A stretch of 64,000 nt of DNA from Methylobacterium sp. WL1 (GTDB taxonomy: Bacteria > Pseudomonadota > Alphaproteobacteria > Rhizobiales > Beijerinckiaceae), in NCBI RefSeq assembly GCF_008000895.1, contig NZ_CP042823.1, forward strand, positions 186,001 through 250,000, in the 5' to 3' direction. Shown here in pieces: positions 8,943 to 21,126 of the stretch. Every line of letters begins with the position of its first letter. The first letter of the stretch is position 1. Position numbers and translations under genes: made by a program. Under the pieces are notes generated by a model that made no database searches, had not been told where the DNA came from, and saw only the letters and a program-made list of their open reading frames with translations.

Positions 8943-9197
8943 ATGGATGCAGGGCTGGCGAATATCGACGACGTCTTCGAGGCGTTGCTCAGACGAACGA
9001 TCACGGACTCTGTGATCGGCGGCAAGGAACACGGGGTCTCGGGTTCTGAAGACCTCATTGCTCACCTACGGCATTATGAGCGACGGGCGCTCCAGGAGCA
9101 GCTGAGCACGCAGACACTCCAGGTCATTTCTTCGGCGCGGCGCCTTCTCGGCGACCGGTCGGAGATGGGCCGGTACCGTGACGTTGGTGCGCCCTGA
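8943..9197 (+). CDS. Small hypothetical protein
   Basis: The 84-residue frame begins at ATG 8943, preceded by AAGGAGAA at ideal spacing, which argues for a translated gene. The product is mostly helical by composition (MDAGLANIDDVFEALLRRTI, then alternating charged residues), with no signal peptide, membrane segment or recognised domain. It is oriented opposite to the P450 and hydrolase genes around it. Function unknown. Confidence 0.5.
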   Translation: MDAGLANIDDVFEALLRRTITDSVIGGKEHGVSGSEDLIAHLRHYERRALQEQLSTQTLQVISSARRLLGDRSEMGRYRDVGAP

Positions 9198-9400
9198 CGA
9201 CGGTGCGCCATGACGTTTGACGGCGTCCGGTCAGGATGCCGTCCCGCTGATCCGTGCCGAGCGGGCCATGCTTCGGACCCAACACCGCGGGTTCGGGAGG
9301 GCGCGGGCCGCTCTCCTTCCAGGGAGCGAGGTACGGTGCGCATGCCCGCGCCGTTGCAGGACGAACGGAGCCCGTCCGAAGGCCTTCGCGCCACCTTCGT

Positions 9401-10258
9401 CTACGGCGCGCGGGTCGTCAGGCCGACCGACAGGAAGCGCTCGATCATCGCGTTGACCTGGTCGGCCACCTCGAGCGTGTTGAAATGGCCTGCGAGCAGG
9501 GTCTTGGCCGTGACGAGTTGCGGGCAGAGTTCGCGCAGTCGGTCGAGATCGCGCGCCGCCTCCACCAGGGGCACGTCCGCCGAGATGTAGGCCATAGGTA
9601 TCCGGCAGGCGCGCGCCGCCGGCACCGGATCGTGGTGCCGTACCATGTTGCTGAGGGCCGAATAGGCCACATGCTGCGGCGTTCTCAGGCAGGGGCCGAG
9701 GATGAACGTGTCGAAGAGTGCCTGCCGCCGCGCCGGATGGTCGTGATCGCAGCCGATCGCCCAGGCCGTGTTGCGCACGACGCTCCGGTAATCCGGGCTG
9801 CCGACGCCCGCCAACAATCCTTCGATCTCGGCCATGCCCGCCGCGTCGGGCGAGGGCAGGACGATCGTGTCGATCATCACGAGACCGGCGGCGAGGTCGG
9901 GATGGCGACCACACAGCTCCAACGCCACCGCGCCGCCGAGGCTGTGGCCGATGACCAGCGGCTTTACCAAGCCCAGCGTCCGGCATTGCCACGCGATGTC
10001 CTCGGCGAAGCCCTCCATCGTGTAGTCCTGCTCCGGCGCGTCGCTGGCGCCATGGCCGCGCAGGTCCACCGCCACGACGCGGTGCGTCTTCGAGAAGTGC
10101 CGGATCTGCGGCGTGATGATGCCATGATCGCCGGTCCAGCCGTTGATCAGCAGCAAGGGATGCCCGACAGGCGTGAGCGGTCCGGCGTCGATATGGGCAA
10201 GCCGGGTGCCGTCGCGCGTCAGGTGGCGCGGCTGCCAGGAGGGTGGGTCGAAGGTCAT
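9401..10258 (-). CDS. Alpha/beta-hydrolase fold protein
   Basis: The 285-residue soluble protein has a complete alpha/beta-hydrolase frame: LLLINGWTG (oxyanion region) near 36-44, DLRGHGASD near 65-73, the nucleophile elbow GHSLGG with Ser106, and a C-terminal AGHFN with His258. The acid is probably an Asp around 230. Its ATG overlaps the stop of the MFS gene upstream (4-base overlap), so it is translated from the same leftward mRNA as the exporter and the glycosyltransferase. In such cassettes these enzymes often hydrolyse esters or lactones; the real substrate is unknown. Confidence 0.88.
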   Translation of the reverse strand: MTFDPPSWQPRHLTRDGTRLAHIDAGPLTPVGHPLLLINGWTGDHGIITPQIRHFSKTHRVVAVDLRGHGASDAPEQDYTMEGFAEDIAWQCRTLGLVKPLVIGHSLGGAVALELCGRHPDLAAGLVMIDTIVLPSPDAAGMAEIEGLLAGVGSPDYRSVVRNTAWAIGCDHDHPARRQALFDTFILGPCLRTPQHVAYSALSNMVRHHDPVPAARACRIPMAYISADVPLVEAARDLDRLRELCPQLVTAKTLLAGHFNTLEVADQVNAMIERFLSVGLTTRAP

Positions 10259-11526
10259 GCAGGCTCTCCGTTCTGTCGGGAGGGGGAGGGGGATGAGGGC
10301 TGCCGCCGTGCCGGCCGCGTGAGGCCGGCATGGGCGGCGAACGCCGTGAGGCAGCAGCCGAGCATGACGGCGGCCATCGACAGAGCCGACCGGCCGTCGA
10401 AGAACCGGGCGACGACGTCGCTCGCGAAGGCCGCGCTGGCCATCTGAAGGAAGACCGCGACGGCGCTGGCCGAGCCTGCGGCTTCCGGGCTGACATCCGT
10501 GGCGCCGTGCATGGCGTTGGGCGAGATGAGGCCGAAGGCCAGGGCCACGCCGACCATCGCGGCGATCACCGGCGGGGCCACGGGAGGTCCGATCAGCGTG
10601 GCGGCGAGGAGGATTGCCGCCGAACTCGTCGCCAAAACGAGGCCGGCACCGATCACCCGCTCAGGAGCGATGCCCCGGGCCGAGAGGCGCCCATTCAGGA
10701 ACGCGCCGCCCATCACCGACAAGGAACTCGCCCCGAACACCAGCCCGTAGGCCAGCGGACTGAAGCCGAGGGCGTCAATGAACACCAGTGCGGAACCGGT
10801 GATGTAGGCGAAGACCGCGCCTGCCGCCGCGGCGTTGCACAGCGCGTGGCCGAGGAAAGCCCCGCTCGCCAGAATCCGGCCGTAGCCGCGCAGGATCCCG
10901 GTGGCCGCCGGCTCGGGACCGGGCCGCCGCCGCAGGGGCTCGTCGATGTGCCGGATCCCTACCAGAGCCACGAGGGCGGCGGCGATCGGCGCGGCGTGGA
11001 TCAGACGCCAACTGCCGAGATCCATAACTTCCGCGCCCACCGCCGGGGCCACCATCGGCACAACGTTGATGATGAGGACGACGAACGACATCTGCGCGCG
11101 CGCCGCCTCGCCCCTGAACAAGTCCCGCACCATCGCCAGGACCGCCATGCCCGGGCCCGCGGCACCGATCCCCTGGAGGGCGCGGAACAATAGGAAGTGC
11201 GGCAACGTCCGCGCCGTAGCGCAGCCGAAGCTGCCGCCGATGAGGAGCAGGCAGCCGCAGGCGACGGCGGGCTTGCGGCCCAGGCGGTCCGAGACCGGAC
11301 CGTAGACCAGCAGCGCCGACCCGAAGCCGAGCAGGTAGGCGCTCATGGCCGCGCCCATCGCGGACGGCGGGACATGCAGCGCGGCCGCCGTGTCCGGCAG
11401 GCTCGGCAGGATCATGTCGATCCCGAAGGTCGGGAGGGCCGCCAACAGCCCGAGCAGGGCCGAGAAGGCGGCTGAGCCGGGGCGGATGCGGGGATGCCCC
11501 GGCACGAGGGCCCGGATCAGGCCCAA
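10255..11526 (-). CDS. MFS drug/metabolite exporter, Bcr/CflA type
   Basis: The 423-residue protein has about twelve hydrophobic segments and DHA1 hallmarks: the loop 2-3 motif GPVSDRLGRKPA and, in TM4, RALQGIGAAGPG followed by AMVRDLF, which is typical of the Bcr/CflA group of proton-driven exporters. It overlaps the end of the glycosyltransferase by 10 bases and the start of the hydrolase by 4, so the three are one transcriptional unit. It probably exports a small molecule, perhaps one glycosylated by its neighbour. The cargo cannot be deduced. Confidence 0.88.
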   Translation of the reverse strand: MGLIRALVPGHPRIRPGSAAFSALLGLLAALPTFGIDMILPSLPDTAAALHVPPSAMGAAMSAYLLGFGSALLVYGPVSDRLGRKPAVACGCLLLIGGSFGCATARTLPHFLLFRALQGIGAAGPGMAVLAMVRDLFRGEAARAQMSFVVLIINVVPMVAPAVGAEVMDLGSWRLIHAAPIAAALVALVGIRHIDEPLRRRPGPEPAATGILRGYGRILASGAFLGHALCNAAAAGAVFAYITGSALVFIDALGFSPLAYGLVFGASSLSVMGGAFLNGRLSARGIAPERVIGAGLVLATSSAAILLAATLIGPPVAPPVIAAMVGVALAFGLISPNAMHGATDVSPEAAGSASAVAVFLQMASAAFASDVVARFFDGRSALSMAAVMLGCCLTAFAAHAGLTRPARRQPSSPSPSRQNGEPA

Positions 11527-12785
11527 CGCCGGTCTCCGCCCCGATCCGAAGCCCTGTGCGACGCTGTCATCGCCTCGATCTCCCGGACGAGGCCGGCCGC
11601 GTCGAGATCCGCCCGTACGGCCGCGCCGAGGACCCTCGCGGCTGCCCGGAAATTCGGTTCCGCCAGAAGCCGGCGGGCCGCCGTCGCAATCTCGGTCTCG
11701 AGCGCCCCGGCAGGAAGACGCAGGCCGGCGCCGCGCTGGGCGATACGGGCGGCGTTGTCAGCCTGGTCGCGCGCGAGCGGGATGACCAGCAGGGGCACGC
11801 CGTGCAGCAGCGCGCGACTGACGGTGCCGTGACCGCCCTGGCACACCACCAGATCCGCCTCTGCCATGAGGGCGTCATGGGAGGCCGCCCCCACGACACG
11901 GATGGTGGCCGGGGCAGCGAGATCCTCCGCCACGACATTGTGGCCGGTGGTCACGACGGTCTCGGCATCGACCGTCCCGAGGGCACACGCGATGCGCCGC
12001 AGGAGGTCGGTCTGGTTCTGGGCGCCGGTGCTGCCGGCGACGAGGATCCGGGGCCGGCGCGCCTCGGGCCATGCGGTCAGAGCCCCGCGGGACCAGCCCG
12101 GTTCATCGAGCAACGGCCCAATGTACCGATAGTTGGCAGGAAGCGCTTCGGTGTCGAAGTCGAAGGTGCGGCTGATGGCCAGGAGGACGCGCTCCGCCTT
12201 TTCGAAGTGCGCGAACGCGGTGGCGACCGGGGGCAGCCCGAAGGCGCGCCGTGCGGCGTTGAGCACCGGCCTTCCCTGTTCCATCGCGGACACGATCGCG
12301 GTTTTCGCTGCCTCCACTGCGGCCTGCTCCTCCGCGTTCCGCGGCGGCGCCAAGCCACTGGCTGCTGTCGGAATGCCGGGTAGCGGACGGATGCTGACAT
12401 GCGGCGACAGGACTGCGTGCGGCAGTGCGGCGGCCTCGGCCGCAAGGGCGCAGCCGACCAGGAGATCGATGCTCAGGACGGCGTCGGTCGGAACGCGGCG
12501 GATCTCGTCCAGCGTATCCGCCGCGTAGGCACGCGCCGGCGCGAACATGGTCTTACGCAGCCAGTCAGCCAGATCCGAGAAATCGGCCGGGTCGGCATCG
12601 ATGCCGGTCGGAGCCCGGCGCCACCCGATGAACGGGAAGCCGGCCGCCTCGACCTCGCCACGCATCGCCAACTCGGCCATGACGCGCGGGTGGTGGCCCG
12701 CCCGGTGCAACTGCCGGGCTGCCGTAAGCACAGGGCTAAGATTGCCCGCGGTTCCCCATGAGATACATAAGACATGAAGCGGCAT
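11517..12785 (-). CDS. GT1-family glycosyltransferase (MGT / UDP-glycosyltransferase type)
   Basis: The 422-residue enzyme has the GT-B architecture. The N-terminal acceptor domain opens with HVLCISWGTAGNLSPVL, the C-terminal donor domain has ILVAGSTG, and the UDPGT signature CQGGHGTVSRALLHGVP is followed by PLARDQADNAARI. This places it with macrolide-type and UGT enzymes that move a sugar from an NDP-sugar to a hydrophobic acceptor. I chose ATG 12785, with GGGAG 9 bases upstream, over 12812, which adds nine unrelated residues. It is first in the operon with the exporter and hydrolase. Acceptor and sugar unknown; with the P450 relic it suggests a tailored secondary metabolite. Confidence 0.88.
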   Translation of the reverse strand: MPLHVLCISWGTAGNLSPVLTAARQLHRAGHHPRVMAELAMRGEVEAAGFPFIGWRRAPTGIDADPADFSDLADWLRKTMFAPARAYAADTLDEIRRVPTDAVLSIDLLVGCALAAEAAALPHAVLSPHVSIRPLPGIPTAASGLAPPRNAEEQAAVEAAKTAIVSAMEQGRPVLNAARRAFGLPPVATAFAHFEKAERVLLAISRTFDFDTEALPANYRYIGPLLDEPGWSRGALTAWPEARRPRILVAGSTGAQNQTDLLRRIACALGTVDAETVVTTGHNVVAEDLAAPATIRVVGAASHDALMAEADLVVCQGGHGTVSRALLHGVPLLVIPLARDQADNAARIAQRGAGLRLPAGALETEIATAARRLLAEPNFRAAARVLGAAVRADLDAAGLVREIEAMTASHRASDRGGDRRWA

Positions 12786-13568
12786 GGTCTTGATCTCCCA
12801 ATACGATCGCACATGAAGGCGTTGTTTCGGATTGTATTTCAGCTAATACATCTCAGAAATTGAATTTATTACGTCGATATTAATCGATATTAGCATTGCT
12901 GGTGCCGATACTGCGCACTAATATTGACAAGAAATTCGATATAATCTGGATGCGTATGGTGGATACATCCGCCGTAGGCGAAGCCGATCGTCAAAGCCTC
13001 CAGCAGCCATGCGAAGGCGCCACGTCCCGCTGAGGGGCCAGCGACCAACGGTGGAGTCGGGCCGGTACGATCCCGGGATCGGCTGCCCGGCGGCTGCCCA
13101 GTGTCCGCTACGGGATCCCGCCAATCTGGTCCGGACTTACGGAAGTGTCTGCGGCTGCGCGGGCAGACCGCCGCGATCACGGCATCAATCATGGCCGCCT
13201 CTCCACTACGAAAAGTCGACCATTGTATTTTCGAGTTACATCGCCATGTCGGTCAGCATCAATTCATATTACAGCTGTAACAAAACGTCTTTTCGTTCGT
13301 CCGATACAGCTATGTCCAGGGCGAATGCTCGTGTTGTGTTGCCCCGCACAATATGAAGGGCGCAATCCTTTGGGGGGCATGATATCAGCTTCGCCGTGCA
13401 AGGCCCGACGCCCGGACGTCCCCTGAAGGGCGGCCGGGGTGGGTCGGCGAAGGATGGGTCGGTCTCCTGGGCGGCGCAGTCCCCCAATCCGGGGCAGCTG
13501 CCTTTGTCCTTGAGCCGGCGCATCGAGATCGTGCCGTCGCGGCAGGCTGCCGCGAAGCGGAGTTGGCC
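12786..13568. other. Intergenic region with AT-rich promoter-like segments between divergent operons
   Basis: About 780 bases hold no believable gene. Bases 12825-12960 are strikingly AT-rich for this genome and contain two adjacent copies of TCGATATTA (about 12875-12893) and a related TCGATATAA near 12937, likely the control region of the leftward glycosyltransferase operon. Bases 13200-13330 form a second AT-rich patch upstream of the VirG-like gene. Confidence 0.45.
13268..13281. promoter_or_regulatory. vir-box-like palindrome upstream of the VirG-like gene
   Basis: The 14-mer ATTACAGCTGTAAC contains a perfect 12-base palindrome. It matches the published Agrobacterium vir box RYTNCAATTGNAAY at every defined position except the central AT pair (GC here). 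It lies about 290 bases upstream of a VirG-like response regulator, so autoregulation is plausible but untested. Confidence 0.35.
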
Positions 13569-14330
13569 ATGATCGAACCCAGTCTGGACCGGGGTCACGG
13601 GCGGAGCGCACGTCCCGGCACGACGCGCATCCTCCTCGTCGAGGACGATGCGGGCATGCAGCGCATCGTCTCGGACCACTTCGCCGACCACGACGTCGAC
13701 GTCACCCCGGCGATCGACCGAGCGGAGGCGGAGAAGCGGCTTGCGGAAGGCACTTTCGATCTCGTCGTGCTCGACCTGAGACTGGGGTCGGAGAACGGGC
13801 TGGATCTCTTGCGCGACCTGCGCGCCAGGAGCGACCTGCCGGTGATCATCACTACCGGTCACCGCCGGGACGAGATCGACCGGGTGATCGGACTCGAACT
13901 CGGCGCGGACGATTACCTCGTCAAACCCTACGGTTTGCGTGAGCTGCTCGCCCGGGTGCGGGTGATCCTGCGGCGAGCCGAGGTCGTACCCATTCCAGCC
14001 CGGGCCCAGGAATCTCACCGGAGCCGCTTCGACGATTGGGTTCTCGACCGGCGTCGCCGGCGGCTCACCAACCCCGCGGGCGCGGATGTCGCCCTCAGCA
14101 AGGGCGAATACGCGCTGCTGGTGGCCTTCCTGGACGCCCCTCAGCGTCCACTTAGCCGCGAGCAGCTCCTTCAGGCCACCCGCGTCCACGAAGACGTGTT
14201 CGACCGCAGCATCGACGTCCAGATCTTGCGGCTACGCCGAAAGCTGGAGGCGGATCCCAGCACACCGCGCCTGATCGTCACCGAGCGCGGCGTCGGCTAC
14301 GTCTTCGCCGCGCACGTCGAGAAACTGTAG
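13569..14330 (+). CDS. VirG-like OmpR-family response regulator
   Basis: The 253-residue protein has a receiver domain (acidic pair D26/D27, phosphoacceptor D69 in VVLDLRLG, K119 in VKPYG) and a winged-helix DNA-binding domain. Its C-terminal half (DWVLDRRRRRL, SREQLLQATRV, DRSIDVQILRLRRKLEADPS, RGVGY) follows Agrobacterium VirG closely. ATG 13569 has GGAG upstream; a TTG two codons earlier is unlikely. Two bases separate its stop from the cytochrome c peroxidase start, and a VirA-like kinase follows, so regulator and sensor lie in one operon. It is expected to be phosphorylated by that kinase. There is no T-DNA virulence context here, so the targets are something else. Confidence 0.88.
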   Translation: MIEPSLDRGHGRSARPGTTRILLVEDDAGMQRIVSDHFADHDVDVTPAIDRAEAEKRLAEGTFDLVVLDLRLGSENGLDLLRDLRARSDLPVIITTGHRRDEIDRVIGLELGADDYLVKPYGLRELLARVRVILRRAEVVPIPARAQESHRSRFDDWVLDRRRRRLTNPAGADVALSKGEYALLVAFLDAPQRPLSREQLLQATRVHEDVFDRSIDVQILRLRRKLEADPSTPRLIVTERGVGYVFAAHVEKL

Positions 14331-14332
14331 CC

Positions 14333-15330
14333 GTGGCCCTGCCGCGCTTGGCCCGGTCCGCCGCCGCCGCTCTCGTGGCTGGCCTCGTGGGCAGCGCCCT
14401 GGCCGTCCTGCCGCCGTTCGCCCAGGAGCAGCCGGCCGGCGGCCGTCTTCCGGCCGAGGCTGTGGAGGCGTTGGACGTCATCACGCCGGTCCCGAGCAGC
14501 CTCGGGTCGGATCCGGACCGGATCGCACTCGGCCGGATGCTGTTCACCGACACCCGGCTGTCGCGCGGGGGCGACCGAGCCTGCATCACCTGCCACGACA
14601 TCCGCAGCAACGGCGCGAGCGCGGTCGCGCGGAATCTCACCGCCGACGGCACGCCCGCCCCGCGCAACACGCCCACAGCCTTCAATGCGGCACTGAGCTT
14701 CCGCCTCGGCTGGGCGGGCGATATCCCGACCCTGCAGGACCAAGCCGAGCTCGCCCTGACGCGACCGGAATTCCTGGGCGGATCGTGGCCCGATATCTTT
14801 GCGGTGATCCGCGACGATCCGGCGCTCGCCGAGCCGTTCCGCGCCGCTTACGGCCGGGAGGCCGATCGGGAGGCCGTGATCGACGCGATCAACAGCTTCG
14901 AGCGCAGCCTGCTCACCCCCGACAGCCGCTTCGACCGGTGGCTGCGCGGCGACGCCCACGCCATCACCGAGGCGGAGCGGGCGGGCTTCGCCCTGTTCCG
15001 GGGCATCGGCTGCGCCGCCTGCCACCAGGGCGTCAATGTCGGCGGAAACCTGTTCGAGAAGGTCGGGATCTTCGTCACGATCCCCAACAAGGCCGCCGAG
15101 GTGCTCCGGGTCCCCAGCCTGCGCAACGTCGCGGTCACGGCCCCCTACTTCGACGATGGCGGCATCGCGACGCTACCCGAGGCGGTGCGGCTCATGGCGC
15201 GGGCCCAGCTCGGCCGGGAGCTGACGGCTTCGCAGACCGACGCGATCGTGGCGTTCCTCGGGACCCTGACCGGCTCTTACGCGGGACGCCCCCTCACGGC
15301 TCCGAACGCGCCCTCCGCGGTGCCGCAACG

Positions 15331-15334
<4 letters not shown>
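14333..15334 (+). CDS. Dihaem cytochrome c peroxidase (CcpA/MauG family)
   Basis: The 333-residue exported protein has an N-terminal hydrophobic signal (about 8-30) and two CxxCH haem sites: C84-C87-H88 and C227-C230-H231. The spacing, with about 140 residues between haems, and the segment after the second haem (NKAAEVLRVPSLRNVAVTAP) are those of bacterial dihaem peroxidases, which reduce periplasmic hydrogen peroxide with electrons from small c-type cytochromes. The start is a GTG two bases after the regulator's stop, and its end overlaps the kinase start (ATGA). The position inside a two-component operon is unusual. A MauG-like role on another substrate is possible. Confidence 0.88.
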
Positions 15335-17829
<2,495 letters not shown>

Positions 17830-18236
17830 TCAGAGACCCGGATCTACTGCTATTTCGGCTTGGTGGGTCCCCGCCGCTTCCCTGAGAGCCGCTTGCGAGC
17901 GCATTGCCATCGGGGACGGTATTAAGTCCGTGATCCGATGCGCTCACATCCACCGAACCGGGATTTATTTCGGCGGTAAACGCTCGAGCTGCAACCACCT
18001 TTGCAAGCAGACGGAAGCGCGGATGGCCTGCTTTCCGGCATCGACACCTTTTCTTTGGCCAGACCTAGCACAGTTGCGATTGATAATTTACGATATTGAT
18101 CCGGTTTATACTTACGTCATACGGAATATAAGGGGTGGCCTAGAAACATTGCTGGCGAAACCAGTTTGATTCCCAATCAGTTACGCTTGAATGATGGGAT
18201 TCGGTTTCCCGTCGCTCGGCCACGGACGTAGTCGAA
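17830..18236. other. Gap between convergent kinase genes
   Basis: Four hundred bases between two converging genes show no credible coding frame and no clear terminator hairpin. Bases 18070-18180 are AT-rich. Confidence 0.5.
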
Positions 18237-20879
18237 CTAGTGATCCTGGGCCGAGCTGGTTTCCTGGCGGTTGTCGAGCTTGCGCAATGCGGTGGCGATG
18301 TCCTGGAGGCTGGCATCGCCCTTGCGCAGGACGCGGTCGGCCTTCGACAACCGGTCGCGCTCCTCGGCCGTGACATCCCGGGCGCTGAGGACCACCACCG
18401 GGACGTCGGCGCAACCCGGCAGTCTTCTCAGACGGTCGAGGAACGAGAACCCGTCCATCACCGGCATGGTGAGGTCGAGGAGGATGAGGCGCGGCACGCC
18501 GAGCCCGACCTGATCCAGCGCCTCACGGCCGTCGCCGGCCTCGCGGACGCTCCAGCCGTTGCGTTCGAGGGCGGTCCGGAGACGGTGCCGCATGTCCGCA
18601 TCGTCGTCGACCACCAGGACATCGCCGTCTGCGGCCCGGAACTGGTCCAGGATCGTCCGGAGACGTCCCCAGTCCACCGGCTTCGGCACGGCATCGACGG
18701 CTCCGAGCGAGGCGCTGAGCGTCGCGTCGGCGACGAAGCTCACCATGACCACCGGGATGCCGGCGGTTTCTGGGTCCGACTTGAGGGCCGCGAGCACAGA
18801 CCAACCGTCCATGTCGGGCATCATCACGTCGAGGAGGATGGCGCGGGGCTTGAGCGACCGAGCGAGATCGAGGCCGGTGCGCCCGTCCCCAGCCGTGCGC
18901 ACGGAGAACCGCTGGCGTTCGAGGAACCGGGTCATGAGCTCGCGCTGGGACGCCTCGTCGTCGATGACGAGCACCAAGTCCCCCGTGCGTTCGCCGTTCT
19001 CCGGCACCGCGTCCGGCCCGTCATCGACCGTCCGGTCCGGTGCTGCCGCCGGCACGCGCAGGGTGAAGCTCGTTCCCTCACCCGTCGCGCTCGTCACGGT
19101 GATGTCGCCGCCGAGCAGCTGAGCGAAGGCACGGCTGAGCGCCAGCCCGAGCCCGGTCCCGCCGTGGTTGCGCGTGGTGCTCTCGTCGGCCTGCGTGAAC
19201 CGCTCGAACAGGCGGCCGACCTGCTCGGGGTTCATGCCGATGCCGGTATCCCGGACCGTGAACCGGAGCCAGTCGCCACGGGGGCCCGTCTCCCGTCCGG
19301 CTTCCAGGGTGATGGTGCCGCCCTCGGTGAACTTGGCCGCGTTGGAGAGCAGGTTGAACAGGCACTGGCGCAGCTTCACCGCGTCCGTGCGGGCTTGGCC
19401 CGCATCGTCGCCCACGTCGAGTACGAGGACGTTTCCCTTCTTCTTCACCAAGGCTTCGACCGTGGCGGCCGCGTCCGCGACGAAAGCGGCGACGTCGATG
19501 TCCTCGGGATAGAGCTCCATCTTCTCAGCCTCGACCTTCGACAGGTCGAGCACGTCGTTGATCAGCCCGAGGAGATGCTGGGCGTTCGACTTGATCTTGC
19601 CGAGATCCTTCAGGAGGCTCTCCTGCCCGAGTTCCTCCGCCTCCTCCTCCAGCATCTCGGAATAGCCGATCACGGCCGAGAGAGGGGTGCGGAGTTCATG
19701 GCTCATGTTGGCCAGGAACCGGCTCTTGGCCCGGCTGTGCTCCTCGGCGGCGTCCCGCGCCTCCTTGAGCGCGACCTCGAACGCGTGGCGCTCGGTGATA
19801 TCCTCATGGACCCCTACCCACTCCCGAACCGTCCCGTCGGCATCACGCACCGGCACCGCCCGGGCCACGTAGCGGCGCCAGCCGGCTTCGGCGGTGCGCA
19901 CGCGATGCTCGACGGTGTAGGGGGCCTCGTCACGCAGCGCCTGGGTCCAGGTCGCGACCGTCGCGGCGACGTCCTCGGGATGGATCGCCTCGGCCCATCC
20001 CGCGCCCATGTAGGTCTCCGGTGCCTGCCCGGTGATGGCGGCCCATCCCGCCTGCTCCTCGACGAAGCGCCCCGTGGCATCGGTCGTCCACATCACGCCG
20101 TTCACGGCCCGGACGGCGGAGCGGAAGCGCGCCTCACTGACGTGCAGGCGGCGCTGCACCCCGCGCTGGTCGAGCGAGGAGGCGATCATCGCCAGGAACA
20201 GGATGAGGAAGGTGACGCCCGCCACCGCCAAAGCGAGGTCGCGCTGGCCCGCCGCGAGGGTGGCCACGTGGGGCGCATGAGCGCCGGCCTCCTGCGCGGT
20301 GAAGGTCGCCGCGGCCATCCCGGTGTAGTGCATTCCGGCGACCGCCAACCCCATCACGCAGGCGGCCGCGAGCTTCTGCCAGGGCCGGTTGCGGCGAAAG
20401 GTGAGCCATAGCGCAGCGGTGGCAGCGGTGACCGCGATGGCGACCGACACCGCCACCACGGCCGGATCGTAGGCGAGGTTGCCGGGGACCCGCATGGCCG
20501 CCATTCCGGTGTAGTGCATCGCCGCGACGCCAAGGCCCATGAGCGGGCCGGCGACCAGCAGCGAACCCGCGCCCGTTCCCCTGCGTGCGACCCAAGCGAA
20601 GGCTCCGGCGGTGACGCCCACCGCGATCAGCAGGGATAGGAGGGTCAGTCCGAGATCGTAGGCGGCCACCATCCCCATTTCGAAGGCCAGCATGCCGACG
20701 AAATGCATCGACCAGATGCCGCCGCCCATCGCCACTGCGGCGCCGGCGCCCCAGGCCCAGCGGGGTCCGGCGTCGGGGCGCCGGACCCGCGCGCCGAGAT
20801 CGAGGGCTGCGTACGAGGCGAAAATCGCGATGATGATGGAGAGTGCGACGAGGAGAGGATTGTATCCGGTGTGAACCAT
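18237..20879 (-). CDS. MHYT-PAS hybrid histidine kinase with two receivers
   Basis: The 880-residue protein begins with a seven-helix MHYT sensor: MHFVGM at 58, MHYTGM at 121 and MHYTGM at 183, the metal-binding motifs proposed to sense oxygen, CO or NO. A PAS domain follows (about 250-365), then the kinase core with His394 in NMSHELRTP, an N-box (LLSNAAKFTEGG), DTGIGM and GTGLGL. Two receivers end the protein, with acceptor Asp in LLDVMMPDMDG and LLDLTMPVMDG. Kinase and receivers closely resemble the next gene upstream, so the pair arose by duplication with different inputs. No DNA-binding output is present, so it needs a phosphotransfer partner or regulates by protein contact. Confidence 0.9.
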   Translation of the reverse strand: MVHTGYNPLLVALSIIIAIFASYAALDLGARVRRPDAGPRWAWGAGAAVAMGGGIWSMHFVGMLAFEMGMVAAYDLGLTLLSLLIAVGVTAGAFAWVARRGTGAGSLLVAGPLMGLGVAAMHYTGMAAMRVPGNLAYDPAVVAVSVAIAVTAATAALWLTFRRNRPWQKLAAACVMGLAVAGMHYTGMAAATFTAQEAGAHAPHVATLAAGQRDLALAVAGVTFLILFLAMIASSLDQRGVQRRLHVSEARFRSAVRAVNGVMWTTDATGRFVEEQAGWAAITGQAPETYMGAGWAEAIHPEDVAATVATWTQALRDEAPYTVEHRVRTAEAGWRRYVARAVPVRDADGTVREWVGVHEDITERHAFEVALKEARDAAEEHSRAKSRFLANMSHELRTPLSAVIGYSEMLEEEAEELGQESLLKDLGKIKSNAQHLLGLINDVLDLSKVEAEKMELYPEDIDVAAFVADAAATVEALVKKKGNVLVLDVGDDAGQARTDAVKLRQCLFNLLSNAAKFTEGGTITLEAGRETGPRGDWLRFTVRDTGIGMNPEQVGRLFERFTQADESTTRNHGGTGLGLALSRAFAQLLGGDITVTSATGEGTSFTLRVPAAAPDRTVDDGPDAVPENGERTGDLVLVIDDEASQRELMTRFLERQRFSVRTAGDGRTGLDLARSLKPRAILLDVMMPDMDGWSVLAALKSDPETAGIPVVMVSFVADATLSASLGAVDAVPKPVDWGRLRTILDQFRAADGDVLVVDDDADMRHRLRTALERNGWSVREAGDGREALDQVGLGVPRLILLDLTMPVMDGFSFLDRLRRLPGCADVPVVVLSARDVTAEERDRLSKADRVLRKGDASLQDIATALRKLDNRQETSSAQDH

Positions 20880-21126
20880 AGGACTTCCGGTGCGTGGGGG
20901 GCGGTCGTAGCACCGAACGACTGCGGTCTTCGGTCGATCTCCGAATCGTGAAGGCCCGCTTCCGGCGGGAGCGCTCGCCGCCGAACCGGATACGGATCCA
21001 GCGTCGGCGAACGTATCGGATCAAGGACTTGGAGCAGCTCCCGAGCGCAACGCGATAGGGAATGGCTCTCGCGCCGGTGGCTCGGCAGCGCCCGATCGCG
21101 TCTGCAGGCTTTGCCGCAGCCCCGGG

